From Paenibacillus pasadenensis (lineage in GTDB: Bacteria; Bacillota; Bacilli; Paenibacillales; Paenibacillaceae), in the NCBI RefSeq assembly GCF_023715725.1, contig NZ_JAMBOT010000001.1, positions 310,001-374,000 on the forward strand: a stretch of DNA of 64,000 nt. The letters are read 5' to 3'. The notes beneath the pieces were generated by a model that saw nothing but the letters and a program-made list of their open reading frames with translations, was not told where the DNA came from and did no database searches. Below are positions 37,857-47,763 of this stretch, piece after piece. Numbering within the stretch: the stretch's first letter is position 1; every line of letters starts with the position of its first letter. The position numbers were made by a program, and so were the translations under genes.

Positions 37857-39149
37857 ATGCGCAGCGTCGGCCTTATCGTCGAGTATAACCCTTTTCATAA
37901 CGGACATGCTTATCATCTCCAAAAATCAAAAGAGGCCGCCGGAGCGGACGCGGCCGTCGCCGTCATGAGCGGGCATTTCCTGCAGCGCGGCGAGCCGGCG
38001 CTCATGGACAAATGGGCGCGCGCCCGCACCGCCCTGGAGGGCGGCTGCGATCTCGTGCTGGAGCTGCCGCTCGCCTACTCCGTTCAGCCTGCGGAATGGT
38101 TCGCCTACGGCGCTGTCTCCGTGCTGGAATCAACAGGCGTCGTCGACGCCTTCTGCTTCGGTAGCGAGAGCGGAGAGCTGGACCCGCTGCGCCGGGCGGC
38201 TCGGTTGCTTGCCAATGAGCCGGATGATTTTCGCGCCTTGCTGGCGGAAAAGCTTTCGGAAGGCCTCCCGTATCCGACTGCGTATTCCTGCGCGGTCGCG
38301 GAGTATTTAAGCAGGGATAAAGCTGCCGCTCAGTCATCCGAGAATAGCTCATTTGCTCAATCAGATGATCACAGAAATGAAGCTTCGCTGACCGAGCGGC
38401 AGCTGGCGCAGCCTAACATGACGCTTGGACTGCATTATTTAATTGCGCTGGAGCGAACCGGCGGCCTCATGGAGCCGCTGACGATCCGGCGGGAAGGAGC
38501 CGGTTACCACGACGCAGCAGGGAGCGGCTCCATTGCCAGCGCAACGGCGCTGCGGCGTTTTCTGGAGGAGTCGGGCAGCTCTGAGCTGCTGGAGCCTTTC
38601 GTGCCGTCCAGTACGCTGCGCGTGCTGGACGAGCAGCTTGCAGCCGGTCTGGCGCCAAGGCGCTGGGAAGATTACTTCCAGGCCCTGCTTCACCGCCTGC
38701 TGACTGAACCGGCGGACGTTTTGGCCGGAACACTCGGGTTTTCCGAGGGGCTGGAGCACCGCATCAGCGCCAAGCTGCCTCAGCTGCCAGCGTTAAGCTT
38801 CAATAATTTGCTGAACGCGCTCAAAACAAAACGTTACACCCGCACTCGCCTGCAAAGAGCTCTGCTCGGCGTTTTGCTCAATCTCCGCCAGAATGATCTT
38901 TCGCGTGAAATTCTGGCCGCAGGTCCGGGTTATATCCGGGTGCTCGGCTTTACCGGACGCGGTCGCGAGCTGCTCGCCCGCATGCGCAAAACCGCCACCG
39001 TGCCCGTGCTTATGAGCGCAGCAAGGGCGCCAAAGCTGCCCTTGCTCGACCTGGATGTGCGGGGCACGGCGGCGTATGCCGCAGCCTGCGGCCAGCAGGA
39101 CCCGCGACGGCTGCTGCGGGACTACTACGAACCTCCGGTACAGATATAA
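37857..39149 (+). CDS. tmcAL: tRNA(Met) cytidine acetate ligase TmcAL (YlbM)
   Basis: The 430-residue protein begins MRSVGLIVEYNPFHNGHAYH, the HIGH-like nucleotidyltransferase motif, and has VMSGHFLQRGEPALMDKWAR. TmcAL uses acetate and ATP to form N4-acetylcytidine at position 34 of elongator tRNA-Met. The start ATG has AGAGGTG upstream; the much longer frame would run through the divergent promoter of yceD. It is divergent from yceD-rpmF and convergent with ylbL. It is somewhat longer than usual, with a variable segment around residues 155-180. Confidence 0.94.
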   Translation: MRSVGLIVEYNPFHNGHAYHLQKSKEAAGADAAVAVMSGHFLQRGEPALMDKWARARTALEGGCDLVLELPLAYSVQPAEWFAYGAVSVLESTGVVDAFCFGSESGELDPLRRAARLLANEPDDFRALLAEKLSEGLPYPTAYSCAVAEYLSRDKAAAQSSENSSFAQSDDHRNEASLTERQLAQPNMTLGLHYLIALERTGGLMEPLTIRREGAGYHDAAGSGSIASATALRRFLEESGSSELLEPFVPSSTLRVLDEQLAAGLAPRRWEDYFQALLHRLLTEPADVLAGTLGFSEGLEHRISAKLPQLPALSFNNLLNALKTKRYTRTRLQRALLGVLLNLRQNDLSREILAAGPGYIRVLGFTGRGRELLARMRKTATVPVLMSAARAPKLPLLDLDVRGTAAYAAACGQQDPRRLLRDYYEPPVQI

Positions 39150-39183
39150 CATGTCAGGAGGCAGTCCTGGCAGTTAGCTGCCA

Positions 39184-40356
39184 TTATCCGCCCAGTTTCT
39201 GAATCGCATCCGCGAGATTTTTGACGCCGATTACTATCATCGGCTCTGCGGGTGCGTTTTTGTGTTGGTTCGCTGCAGCCTTGGCGGCCCGTTCCGCCTC
39301 GTCCGCTTCCTGCGACGGAACGAGAAACCACCCGGCGCCTGCCGCAGCGGCGGCGTTCACTTTGTCCACGACGCCGCCAACGGCTCCGACACGCCCTTGA
39401 GCGTCAATGGTGCCCGTGCCCGCAATTGTCCGGCCATCGAGCAAATCACCCGGTACAACCCGGTCATAGAGAGCCAGCGCCGCCATTAGACCTGCGGAGG
39501 GTCCTCCCGCCTCGGCTCCGCTCCATGTTAACGGTTTCGCTGCTTTTGGCAAGAATAGCTGTTTTACCTCCTGAAATTCCGGAGGATTTACAGCCTGGAA
39601 TTTCCCGCTGTTTTCCAAGCTTAATTGCAATTGCTCTACTGCGGCCGTCCTGACTCCGCCTTCCAGAAGCACCTTCTGCCCGTCTCGCAGTATCTCCAGC
39701 CGAAGAGCAGAATCGTTGCGAACTGAGACTTTCATTTGGTCTAAAAGCTCCTGTAAGCTGCGGACAGTCTCCCCGCCCGCCCTCAAGATCATGTCAGCTG
39801 TCTCCAATGTAAGCCCGTCGCCAACGCTGCCCGATGAGCGTACAGCTACACCGTCTGGCACCGTTTTGTCCAGCACGTCCGCTTGCCCCAAGGAAGCCTC
39901 CGCTGCTTGCTGCAGCGACAGCTGCATGACCGTTTTCATTCGCTCCATATAAACGGGTTCCTCTAATTGTCCAAGCACCGCCCGTACAGTCGATACCTCA
40001 CCGGATTTTATCCGATGCAGCACTGCTTGCAGCGCATTCACCCGATCAAGGCGAACGGCCGTATAATACCAGCCTGAATTAACCGTCTGCAGATCCCCGC
40101 TCTCTCCATCGTTGAACTCAGTGGACTTTGGGGGATTTGAGGCTTCCGCTTTGTCTGCCGGTTTGTCGGAGGTTGAATTCTGGAACCCCTCAAGGCTTGT
40201 ACCAGACGGCAGACGAATCAGAGCTTCAGCGCTGCGGGCAAATCCGGGCTGCGAGATGTAATACAGCTTAGGCACCGTCACAAAATAAATCAACGCGGCC
40301 AATATGCCAAGCGCTAGTCCGATTCGAATCCGAGCAGGCCGTCCCTGGCCATTCAT
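39184..40356 (-). CDS. ylbL: PDZ/Lon-type serine protease (YlbL/SepM family)
   Basis: The 390-residue protein has one N-terminal membrane anchor (IGLALGILAALIYFVTVPKL), a PDZ domain (about residues 165-230, MILRAGGETVRSLQELLDQM) and a C-terminal Lon-like S16 protease with the Ser in AGGPSAGLMAALALYD and Lys in GGVVDKVNAAAAAG. The catalytic domain lies outside the membrane. SepM in streptococci trims competence peptides, and YlbL is linked to DNA-damage recovery in B. subtilis. Its ATG overlaps the stop of a 28-codon upstream ORF. Confidence 0.93.
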   Translation of the reverse strand: MNGQGRPARIRIGLALGILAALIYFVTVPKLYYISQPGFARSAEALIRLPSGTSLEGFQNSTSDKPADKAEASNPPKSTEFNDGESGDLQTVNSGWYYTAVRLDRVNALQAVLHRIKSGEVSTVRAVLGQLEEPVYMERMKTVMQLSLQQAAEASLGQADVLDKTVPDGVAVRSSGSVGDGLTLETADMILRAGGETVRSLQELLDQMKVSVRNDSALRLEILRDGQKVLLEGGVRTAAVEQLQLSLENSGKFQAVNPPEFQEVKQLFLPKAAKPLTWSGAEAGGPSAGLMAALALYDRVVPGDLLDGRTIAGTGTIDAQGRVGAVGGVVDKVNAAAAAGAGWFLVPSQEADEAERAAKAAANQHKNAPAEPMIVIGVKNLADAIQKLGG

Positions 40357-40439
40357 ATCGCCTCAGCCGGCTGCATGGGCAGTATATGGAATTGATTTTT
40401 TCTGACCGAAACCATCGCTGCCTCCATTATTTTCTCCAT
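40353..40439 (-). CDS. 28-residue upstream ORF coupled to ylbL
   Basis: A short frame starts at an ATG with AGGAGG 7 bp upstream, the best ribosome site in this spacer, and ends with an ATGA overlap onto ylbL. It reads MEKIMEAAMVSVRKN and then QFHILPMQPAEAI. No homologue is recognised. The ylbL start itself has only a weak GAGG inside this frame. It may serve as a translational coupler or leader peptide; it could also be chance. Confidence 0.45.
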   Translation of the reverse strand: MEKIMEAAMVSVRKNQFHILPMQPAEAI

Positions 40440-40589
40440 CTGCACCCCTCCTCTCCGTCTGCTTCTAAGCCCTATTTCCGCTGCGTATAAATAAGTTGTC
40501 CTGTCTTTGGCCCGCCCGGCGTTGCGGAAGGACTAGCCGTCCCCGGGCAATTGGCGACGGCGCGGCAATTCCTATAAGGAGGACTTTAA

Positions 40590-41942
40590 ATGCTCCGCTC
40601 TCTCTTTACCGCTTGCGCTGCCATATTGATCGTTGTAGCTATTGTCAGCGGCACTTCGGAAGCGTTCCAAGCTTCGCTGGCCGGCCTTTCATTGTGGTGG
40701 AACTTCGTTTTCCCCGCCGTGCTTCCTTTTCTCGTCCTCGCTGAGCTGACGCTCGCCTTTGGACTTGCGGACGGTATCGGCGTTTTGCTGTCGCCGCTTA
40801 TGCGCCTGCTTCGCCTGCCAGGCACTGCCGGCTGGGCGCTCGTACAAGGCTGGACAAGCGGTTATCCGGCTGGAGCTGCAGCTGCGGGCAAGCTTGTGGC
40901 GAGCGGCAGGCTGAGCCGCAGCGAAGGGCAAAGACTGCTCGCCCTGTGCCATTCGCCGAATCCGCTCTTTGTAATCGTTGTGCTGGGAGCTGGTTTTCTG
41001 CATCAGCCGATGTTCGGCCTGCTGCTGCTCCCTATCATCTGGTTGGGCTCCATACTTGCCGGCCTGCTTATCTCCCGGCTTTCGGAACGTTTTGGCAAGC
41101 CGGTGCACATCCATCCCATCACGAACACTTCAACAACGCAGGAGAACGCCAATTCAGAAAAAAAAGCAGCTGTCTCCTCCGTGTCCGACCTCCCAGTCAA
41201 CGTGAATCCCGGCGAAGATCAAGTGGAAAAGAATATCTGCGGCAATGACAGTAAGGCATCCTTGCTGTCCCGTACGCTTCAAGCTATAGAGGATGGACGA
41301 AACCGGGACGGACGCGCATTCGGCAAAGCGTTGGGGGATGGCGTTGCATCAGCCGTCCAGCAGCTGATGGCCGTTGGCGGGCTCATCATCCTGGCTTCCG
41401 TTCTGCTCCGCCTGTGCCAGCCGCTTCTGCCTGCCATGCTGCGCGGTCCGGGGCTGACCGCGCTTACCGAGGCGCATCTCGGCGCAGCCGCGCTGGCCAG
41501 CTGGCATGCGCCTGATCCATCTAATCTGCTGCAAGCAGCCGCACTTGCCGCCGCTCTTGGCTGGGGCGGGCTCTGCGCGCTTTTGCAGGCTGGCGGCGCC
41601 GCAAGCGGCACCGGCTTGAAGCTGCTGCCGCTTGCCTGCTCGCGGCTGCTTGCCGGAGCTCTCGCAGGCTGCTTGGCGCTGCTGCTGTGGCAGCCGCTTC
41701 AAGCGCTGAGTGCCGCTGCGGCGCCAGCTTTCACCGTGGATGGCGCAGCGCTTGAGCCGCCTTGGAGGGCAGCCGCAGCTGCATTGCTGCAGGAGCCGGG
41801 AGCATGGGCAGCCGTGCTGCACGGTTCGCTGCTGCTGCAGATTCCGCTGATGGCGGCGCTGCTGGCAGCTCTGCTGCTGCTGTCGGCTGCCGCAGCTATC
41901 GTAATCCGGATCAGGAGCCGGCGGCTAATCGCTCGGCGCTGA
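40590..41942 (+). CDS. ylbJ: Sporulation integral membrane protein YlbJ
   Basis: The 450-residue protein has many membrane segments and nucleoside-recognition-type motifs (WWNFVFPAVLPFLVLAELTL, GWTSGYPAGAAAAGKLVASG, LALCHSPNPLFVIVVLGAG). B. subtilis ylbJ is needed for spore cortex formation. A soluble linker of about 85 residues (roughly 170-255), charged and Asn/Lys-rich, separates two membrane halves. AAGGAGG lies 8 bp before the ATG. It supports a spore-forming host. Confidence 0.93.
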   Translation: MLRSLFTACAAILIVVAIVSGTSEAFQASLAGLSLWWNFVFPAVLPFLVLAELTLAFGLADGIGVLLSPLMRLLRLPGTAGWALVQGWTSGYPAGAAAAGKLVASGRLSRSEGQRLLALCHSPNPLFVIVVLGAGFLHQPMFGLLLLPIIWLGSILAGLLISRLSERFGKPVHIHPITNTSTTQENANSEKKAAVSSVSDLPVNVNPGEDQVEKNICGNDSKASLLSRTLQAIEDGRNRDGRAFGKALGDGVASAVQQLMAVGGLIILASVLLRLCQPLLPAMLRGPGLTALTEAHLGAAALASWHAPDPSNLLQAAALAAALGWGGLCALLQAGGAASGTGLKLLPLACSRLLAGALAGCLALLLWQPLQALSAAAAPAFTVDGAALEPPWRAAAAALLQEPGAWAAVLHGSLLLQIPLMAALLAALLLLSAAAAIVIRIRSRRLIARR

Positions 41943-42130
41943 ATCGTCGACATATGTGCTCCGCTGGAGTAGCCGCGCCGGTCGCAGGTTCAGCTGCTGA
42001 TACGCCCTTTGGTTCAGCTGCACGGAGTTGATCCGTGTTCGTTTACCTGCCGCCGTATCCTTTTGCCAAAAGTCCTACTACCATCTGCCATCTAACCCCA
42101 ACCAACGCTACTTTTTCACCACTCGCTGAT

Positions 42131-42316
42131 TCTAACGCAACTCAGAAGCGTTATCCCGCCATTTTTAGCCCAATTCAAAATCTAGCGCAACTCTGAGGCG
42201 TTATTCGCAAAAAATGATGGCAGATAGCCGTAATTTCACTTAAATAAGACGGCTCAGTTGCGTTACAGCAAAAAAAGTGCAAATTACAGCTGAATAAGCC
42301 GCCTCAGTTGCGTTAG
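42131..42316. repeat. Four-unit inverted repeat cluster
   Basis: Two direct units (TCTAACGCAACTCAGAAGCG at 42131 and TCTAGCGCAACTCTGAGGCG at 42181) are followed by two inverted units (GGCTCAGTTGCGTTAC near 42251 and GCCTCAGTTGCGTTAG at 42301). All share the core CGCAACTC/TGAG with ends reading TTAT or AATAA. The whole could fold as a long hairpin. It fills most of the 450-bp gap between ylbJ and coaD, in which I see no gene. Likely a family of interspersed palindromic repeats. Confidence 0.75.
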
Positions 42317-42387
42317 CAACACCAGAGTCCCAAAAACCTAAACCAAAACCAAACAGCCCCAGCTTAACCTGCGCCATCAACAAAAAA

Positions 42388-43550
<1,163 letters not shown>

Positions 43551-43742
43551 GCTAGGTCAGGTCCTCCTGTTGATGCGGCAAAACGCCGCCAAAATGGCCT
43601 TCCTATCGTAACACAACCCGTGCCTGCGATGAAAGCGCTGGCCAATCCCCGCTGTTGTTTCGCTCAAGTATATTTAAACGCTCTATTCATGTTAAATCCG
43701 GCAAATGTTGTTCTGTTCGCCGCAGCCCTGCCGCCAACTTCA

Positions 43743-44100
43743 TTAAATATCCGAAACAGCCATCTTGGCAACATACTCCGGAGTCGGACCATAATAAGTT
43801 CGGGTGGAGATCGGAGCGGTCGTAGAAATATTTTTGAACCAATGGAAATATGCCCGTGAATTTTCAAGCGTCGCGTCTAGCACTCCCACATTCTCCAACG
43901 TTTCATCACTCACTACAGTGTACTTAACAGTCGCAGAGGTAACTCTATATGGAATATTCGGCAGTTGATAACTGGCGACTCCGCCTCCCGAGGAATAAAT
44001 ATGACAGTCGGCAACTCCGTCCCCGGCGTAAGATCAGTCAAAATTAACGTGAAGTTGGTCGTGTTATTAATAATATCAAATTGCTGATATTCCTCTAATA
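43743..44100 (-). pseudogene. Frameshifted relic of the tandem small-protein family
   Basis: One frame gives FDIINNTTNFTLILTDLTPG and then TELPTVIFIP. It matches the FNVYNQTTNLRL / HIIPPGGSYNFQ region of the plus-strand array. A frameshift near 43988-43995 is needed to continue as SGGGVASYQLPNIPYRVTSA and on to VAKMAVSDI and a stop. No intact membrane start is found upstream, where the nikE terminator lies. It is therefore a decayed copy on the far side of the nik operon. Confidence 0.7.
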
Positions 44101-44111
44101 GGAACAAAAAA

Positions 44112-44130
44112 ATGGACCTGTGCGGTCCAT
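44112..44130 (-). terminator. Intrinsic terminator downstream of nikE
   Basis: ATGGACC pairs with GGTCCAT around a 5-nt loop, with seven T following on the minus strand. It ends the nikABCDE transcript before the relic gene. Confidence 0.85.
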
Positions 44131-44184
44131 CCTTCAAATTACTATTTTTGAAATTGTCTATGGCCCCAATCAAGCACTTGCTCC

Positions 44185-44814
44185 CTATTGCGCTCTAGCA
44201 CATCTAACCAGCTCATCCCACTTCAGCCTGCGCGTGCATATACGCCGCAGCAGCTGCTCGTCGTGGCTGATGACAAGCAAGCCCATCCGTCTGTGCTCGG
44301 CGTATCGGAGCACCGTCCTCCATAATCCACTCTGCGTGATGGCATCCAGCATCGCGGTCATTTCGTCCGCAATCAACACTTTGACTGCTGCAGGGCTAAG
44401 CGCTCTGGCTATACAGATGCGCTGCAGCTCGCCGCCAGACAGCTCGGACGGCCAGCGTCCCAGCCAATCCTCCGTTATGCCAAGCGCTTCAATTAAAGCC
44501 GCATCGGGCGTTCCGCCCTCCATTAGAATTCGCCGGATGCGCCAACGCGGATTGACCGCACGCTCAGGATGCTGGAGCACCAGCTGCACAGGATGAGCCC
44601 CGCGCTCCGGAATAGGCAGCCCATCCAGCTTCACTTCTCCAACAATCGGCTTATCATATCCGGCCAAAACTTTTGCCAAAGTCGATTTGCCGCTGCCGCT
44701 CGGGCCGCTGAGGCCAACAACCTCTCCCTCCTCCACTGAGAGCGAAAGTTCCCGAAACAGCCAGTCCTGACCGCCATAACAAAATCCAAGTCCCGCCGCT
44801 TCCATTAAAGCCAT
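44185..44814 (-). CDS. nikE: Nickel-type ABC transporter, ATP-binding protein (NikE-like)
   Basis: The 209-residue ATPase has Walker [21 protein letters not shown], signature WPSELSGGELQRICIARALS, Walker B KVLIADEMTAMLDA and the switch His in LLVISHDEQLLR. It is short for an OppF/NikE subunit and lacks the C-terminal oligopeptide domain present in its partner. It is the last gene of the importer operon, 36 bp after nikD. Nickel specificity is inferred from the adjacent nikR and from the operator at nikA. Confidence 0.85.
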   Translation of the reverse strand: MALMEAAGLGFCYGGQDWLFRELSLSVEEGEVVGLSGPSGSGKSTLAKVLAGYDKPIVGEVKLDGLPIPERGAHPVQLVLQHPERAVNPRWRIRRILMEGGTPDAALIEALGITEDWLGRWPSELSGGELQRICIARALSPAAVKVLIADEMTAMLDAITQSGLWRTVLRYAEHRRMGLLVISHDEQLLRRICTRRLKWDELVRCARAQ

Positions 44815-44850
44815 GTCGAATCCTCCAAAAAGTATTGATTGCGGCCTCTA

Positions 44851-45768
44851 TTACTCCGCCACCCAGCAGCGAACCGCTCCGCCCCTTAGCTTCCGCAGCG
44901 GCGGTTTCCCCGCAGCGCACTCTTGTGCTGCAATAGGACAGCGTGCGGCGAAGCTGCAGCAGCTTGCGGTTTCCGCTGGCGATGGCTGGACGCCAGGCAG
45001 CGCACGGAATCCATTTGCCGGAAGCGCCTGCCAAAGTGCGCGGCTGTAGGGGTGGCGCAGCACTTTCCCCGTTCCCTCAAATTCCCCAGCAGCAGCGGTC
45101 TCAACAACCTCACCCGCATACAGAACGGCAACTCTGTCCGCCACCTTTAATGCTGCTTCAATATCATGGGTAATAAGCAGCACGCCGCAGCCTCCATCCG
45201 CCAGTTCACGCAAGGCTTGCAGCGCCTCCGCCGCTGATTCCGGCTCCATGCCCGGCGTAGGCTCGTCCGCAATAACAAACCTCGCTCCTCCCAAAGCCGC
45301 CGTTGACACTAATACTTTACGCGCCATACCGCCGGAAAGCTGATGCGGATACATCTCCTCCGCCTGTTCCGCTAATCCGAACCGCCGAAATACGCTGCGA
45401 ACTCTTTTTTTCGCCGCCAGGCCTCGCTGTCTGCCCAGCGCCTGCTTCCCAGCCCGAAGCAGCGGATCAAGATAAGACACTCCTTGCGGCACTAAAGCCA
45501 GCTCCCGGCCGCGCAGCTTCCGGAGCAAGCTCTCGTCAAGCGTCCGGCCACCATAGCTGATCCGACCCCGCACCACCGCATTTTCCGGCAGCAAGCCCAT
45601 TACGGCATGGGCCAGCAAGCTTTTGCCAGAGCCGCTGGAGCCAACGACGGCAAGCAATTCCCCTGCGTCAACGTCAAGATCGACATCGTTCAGCACCGGT
45701 ATGTCCCGCCGGCGGAACCCTCCAACGTACTGGCCGAATGAAACCGACAATCCGGCAATTTCCAGCAT
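44851..45768 (-). CDS. nikD: Nickel-type ABC transporter, ATP-binding protein (NikD-like)
   Basis: About 305 residues: Walker A VVGSSGSGKSLLAHAVMGLL, signature PHQLSGGMARKVLVSTAALG, Walker B RFVIADEPTPGMEP, and a C-terminal oligopeptide/dipeptide-type extension with the Cys-rich ASCCSFAARCPIAAQECAAG that may bind metal or an Fe-S group in the family. GGGTGGAG lies just before the ATG at 45768. A 112-bp gap with no gene separates it from nikC. Confidence 0.87.
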   Translation of the reverse strand: MLEIAGLSVSFGQYVGGFRRRDIPVLNDVDLDVDAGELLAVVGSSGSGKSLLAHAVMGLLPENAVVRGRISYGGRTLDESLLRKLRGRELALVPQGVSYLDPLLRAGKQALGRQRGLAAKKRVRSVFRRFGLAEQAEEMYPHQLSGGMARKVLVSTAALGGARFVIADEPTPGMEPESAAEALQALRELADGGCGVLLITHDIEAALKVADRVAVLYAGEVVETAAAGEFEGTGKVLRHPYSRALWQALPANGFRALPGVQPSPAETASCCSFAARCPIAAQECAAGKPPLRKLRGGAVRCWVAE

Positions 45769-45880
45769 TGCTCCACCCTCTCTTTTTCTAAGCACATCAC
45801 CGTTCATTGGATAAAAGCAGCCCCTATGTCAAAGCCAAAGGCGCCAGGCCGATGGATTCACCCGTTTCTAATCGGCCCCG

Positions 45881-46756
45881 TCAATGGTGAGAACGCCGCG
45901 GACTCCAGACTGCCCGTGCCGCCTCGCCAAGCCGGTCGAAGCTGCGGACGAGCAGCAGCAGCGCCAGTCCCGGGAACAGCGCCAGCCACCACATGCCCGC
46001 ATTCAGGTACCGCATCGACTCCGAAAGAATGATGCCGATCGCCGGCTGATCCGGCGGCAATCCGAGACCGATGAACGTAATTGCCGCCTCATGCAAAATC
46101 GCATGGGGAAACATCAGCAAGAAGCCAGTCATGAGCTGAGGCAATAAATGCGGCAGCAAATGCCGCGAAAGAATCCACCACCGGGAGCGGCCAAGCCGAC
46201 GGGACGCATGAACAAAATCCGCCGAACGAAGCTGCAGAGCCTCGGCCCGGATCAGCCGCGCCAGCGAAGGCCAGTGCGTAAGCGCAACGCCGATCATAAT
46301 GCCTTGCAAGCCGCCGCCGCACACAAATGCAATCAGAATCAGCGTCACCAAATGAGGCAGGCTGAGAAACAGATCCGCAAGCCAGCCGATGATCCGGTCT
46401 GCAGTGCGGCCATACAGGGCGGCCGACAATCCCGCTGCAGCCGCAATTGCCGTTCCGGCCAGCGATGCCGCCAGTCCGATGCGCAGACTGAGCCATAACC
46501 CTTCCAGCGTTCGTGCCAGCATGTCCCGCCCAAGCCAATCCGTCCCGAACGGATGCTGCCAGGAAGGCGGCAAGTGACGAGCCGGCAAATTCGTTCGCAG
46601 AGCCTCGTCGCCTATAGCCAGTGAGGCCAACCCAAGCGCTCCCAGCGCCGCCGCCAGCATAATTGCGCCAACGACCATCCGTCGCCGCCCCTGCGAATAA
46701 CGTCCTGCGGCCATTCCTATTCCAAGCCCGCCAACGGCAACTGTTTCCGCCTTCAT
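45881..46756 (-). CDS. nikC: Nickel-type ABC transporter, permease (NikC-like)
   Basis: The 291-residue membrane protein has an N-terminal segment (MVVGAIMLAAALGALGLASL), the family motif HPFGTDWLGRDMLARTLEG and the EAA loop (VHASRRLGRSRWWILSRHLL, then PHLLPQLMTGF). It pairs with nikB as the transport channel. Its ATG overlaps the nikB stop by 4 bp. Confidence 0.9.
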   Translation of the reverse strand: MKAETVAVGGLGIGMAAGRYSQGRRRMVVGAIMLAAALGALGLASLAIGDEALRTNLPARHLPPSWQHPFGTDWLGRDMLARTLEGLWLSLRIGLAASLAGTAIAAAAGLSAALYGRTADRIIGWLADLFLSLPHLVTLILIAFVCGGGLQGIMIGVALTHWPSLARLIRAEALQLRSADFVHASRRLGRSRWWILSRHLLPHLLPQLMTGFLLMFPHAILHEAAITFIGLGLPPDQPAIGIILSESMRYLNAGMWWLALFPGLALLLLVRSFDRLGEAARAVWSPRRSHH

Positions 46757-47763
46757 TTCGGCATTCCCCTTTCACGGACTCTGGGATCGATGAGCCGGGT
46801 CATGATATCCGCCAGCAGATTGCCGGTAAATACAAATAGCGCACTGAACAGCACTATCCCCATGAGCAGCGGCACGTCGCCGCGAACGCCCGCTTCAACG
46901 GCGGCTCGGCCCAAACCGGGATAAGAGAATACCTGCTCCGCCAGCACCGCGCCGCCGAACAGCTCGCTGAAGCCTGCAAACTGAAGCGTCAATGCGGGCA
47001 GAAGAGCAGCCTTCAGCCCGTGCCGCCGCACAAGCCTGATGCCGCTTTCCCCTCTGGAGCGAGCGAATAAAATGTAGTCGCTGTCCAAAACGTCAAGCAG
47101 TTTTTCTCTTGTATGAAGCGCGACCGGAGCGATGCCAACCGCACTTAATGTTAGTGCAGGAAGCGCCAAATGGCGGAGACGATCCAGCCAGTCCACCTCA
47201 GCCGCCAACGCCCCGGCAGGCACGGCCAAGCCGACCGGAAACCAGCCAAGCCAAACGCCGAATACCATAAGAAACAGCATAGCAAGCCAAAACGAAGGCG
47301 TTGAAGCAAGCGTGCAGCAGTACCAGCGCACGATTCGATCCACGAGGCGTCCGCGATTCATCGCCGCGACGATGCCGGCCGTAAAACCGATCACTCCCGA
47401 CAACAGCCATGCCGCCGCCATTAACAACAGGGACCCCCAGAACCGCTCGCCGATGACATCCGCTACCGGCTGGCGGTAAATCAGCGAAGTGCCCATATCG
47501 CCCCCAGCGAGAGCGGACGCCCAGCGGAAAAATCTTGCCAGCGGAGGCTCGTCCAGCCCCCAATAAGCTGCAATGGCCGCTCTTTGCTCCGCTCCTACGC
47601 GCATGACATCCGCCCCGATATACGCCTGAACCGGATCAATCGGCGAATAGCTGACGAGCGCAAACGCCGCAGCGCTGACTGCGGCAAGCAGCAGACCCAA
47701 CCTTGCGAGCTTGAGCAGAACAAAGCGCAGCAATGCTGAAAAACTCAGCTTTTCCATGCCCAA
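46753..47763 (-). CDS. nikB: Nickel-type ABC transporter, permease (NikB-like)
   Basis: The 336-residue permease has an N-terminal membrane segment (LARLGLLLAAVSAAAFALVS), the conserved YIGADVMRVGAEQRAAIAAY region, and the EAA loop with LFARSRGESGIRLVRRHGLK. Five or six membrane segments follow the OppB/NikB plan. Its start overlaps the end of nikA by about 19 bp. Confidence 0.9.
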   Translation of the reverse strand: MGMEKLSFSALLRFVLLKLARLGLLLAAVSAAAFALVSYSPIDPVQAYIGADVMRVGAEQRAAIAAYWGLDEPPLARFFRWASALAGGDMGTSLIYRQPVADVIGERFWGSLLLMAAAWLLSGVIGFTAGIVAAMNRGRLVDRIVRWYCCTLASTPSFWLAMLFLMVFGVWLGWFPVGLAVPAGALAAEVDWLDRLRHLALPALTLSAVGIAPVALHTREKLLDVLDSDYILFARSRGESGIRLVRRHGLKAALLPALTLQFAGFSELFGGAVLAEQVFSYPGLGRAAVEAGVRGDVPLLMGIVLFSALFVFTGNLLADIMTRLIDPRVRERGMPK

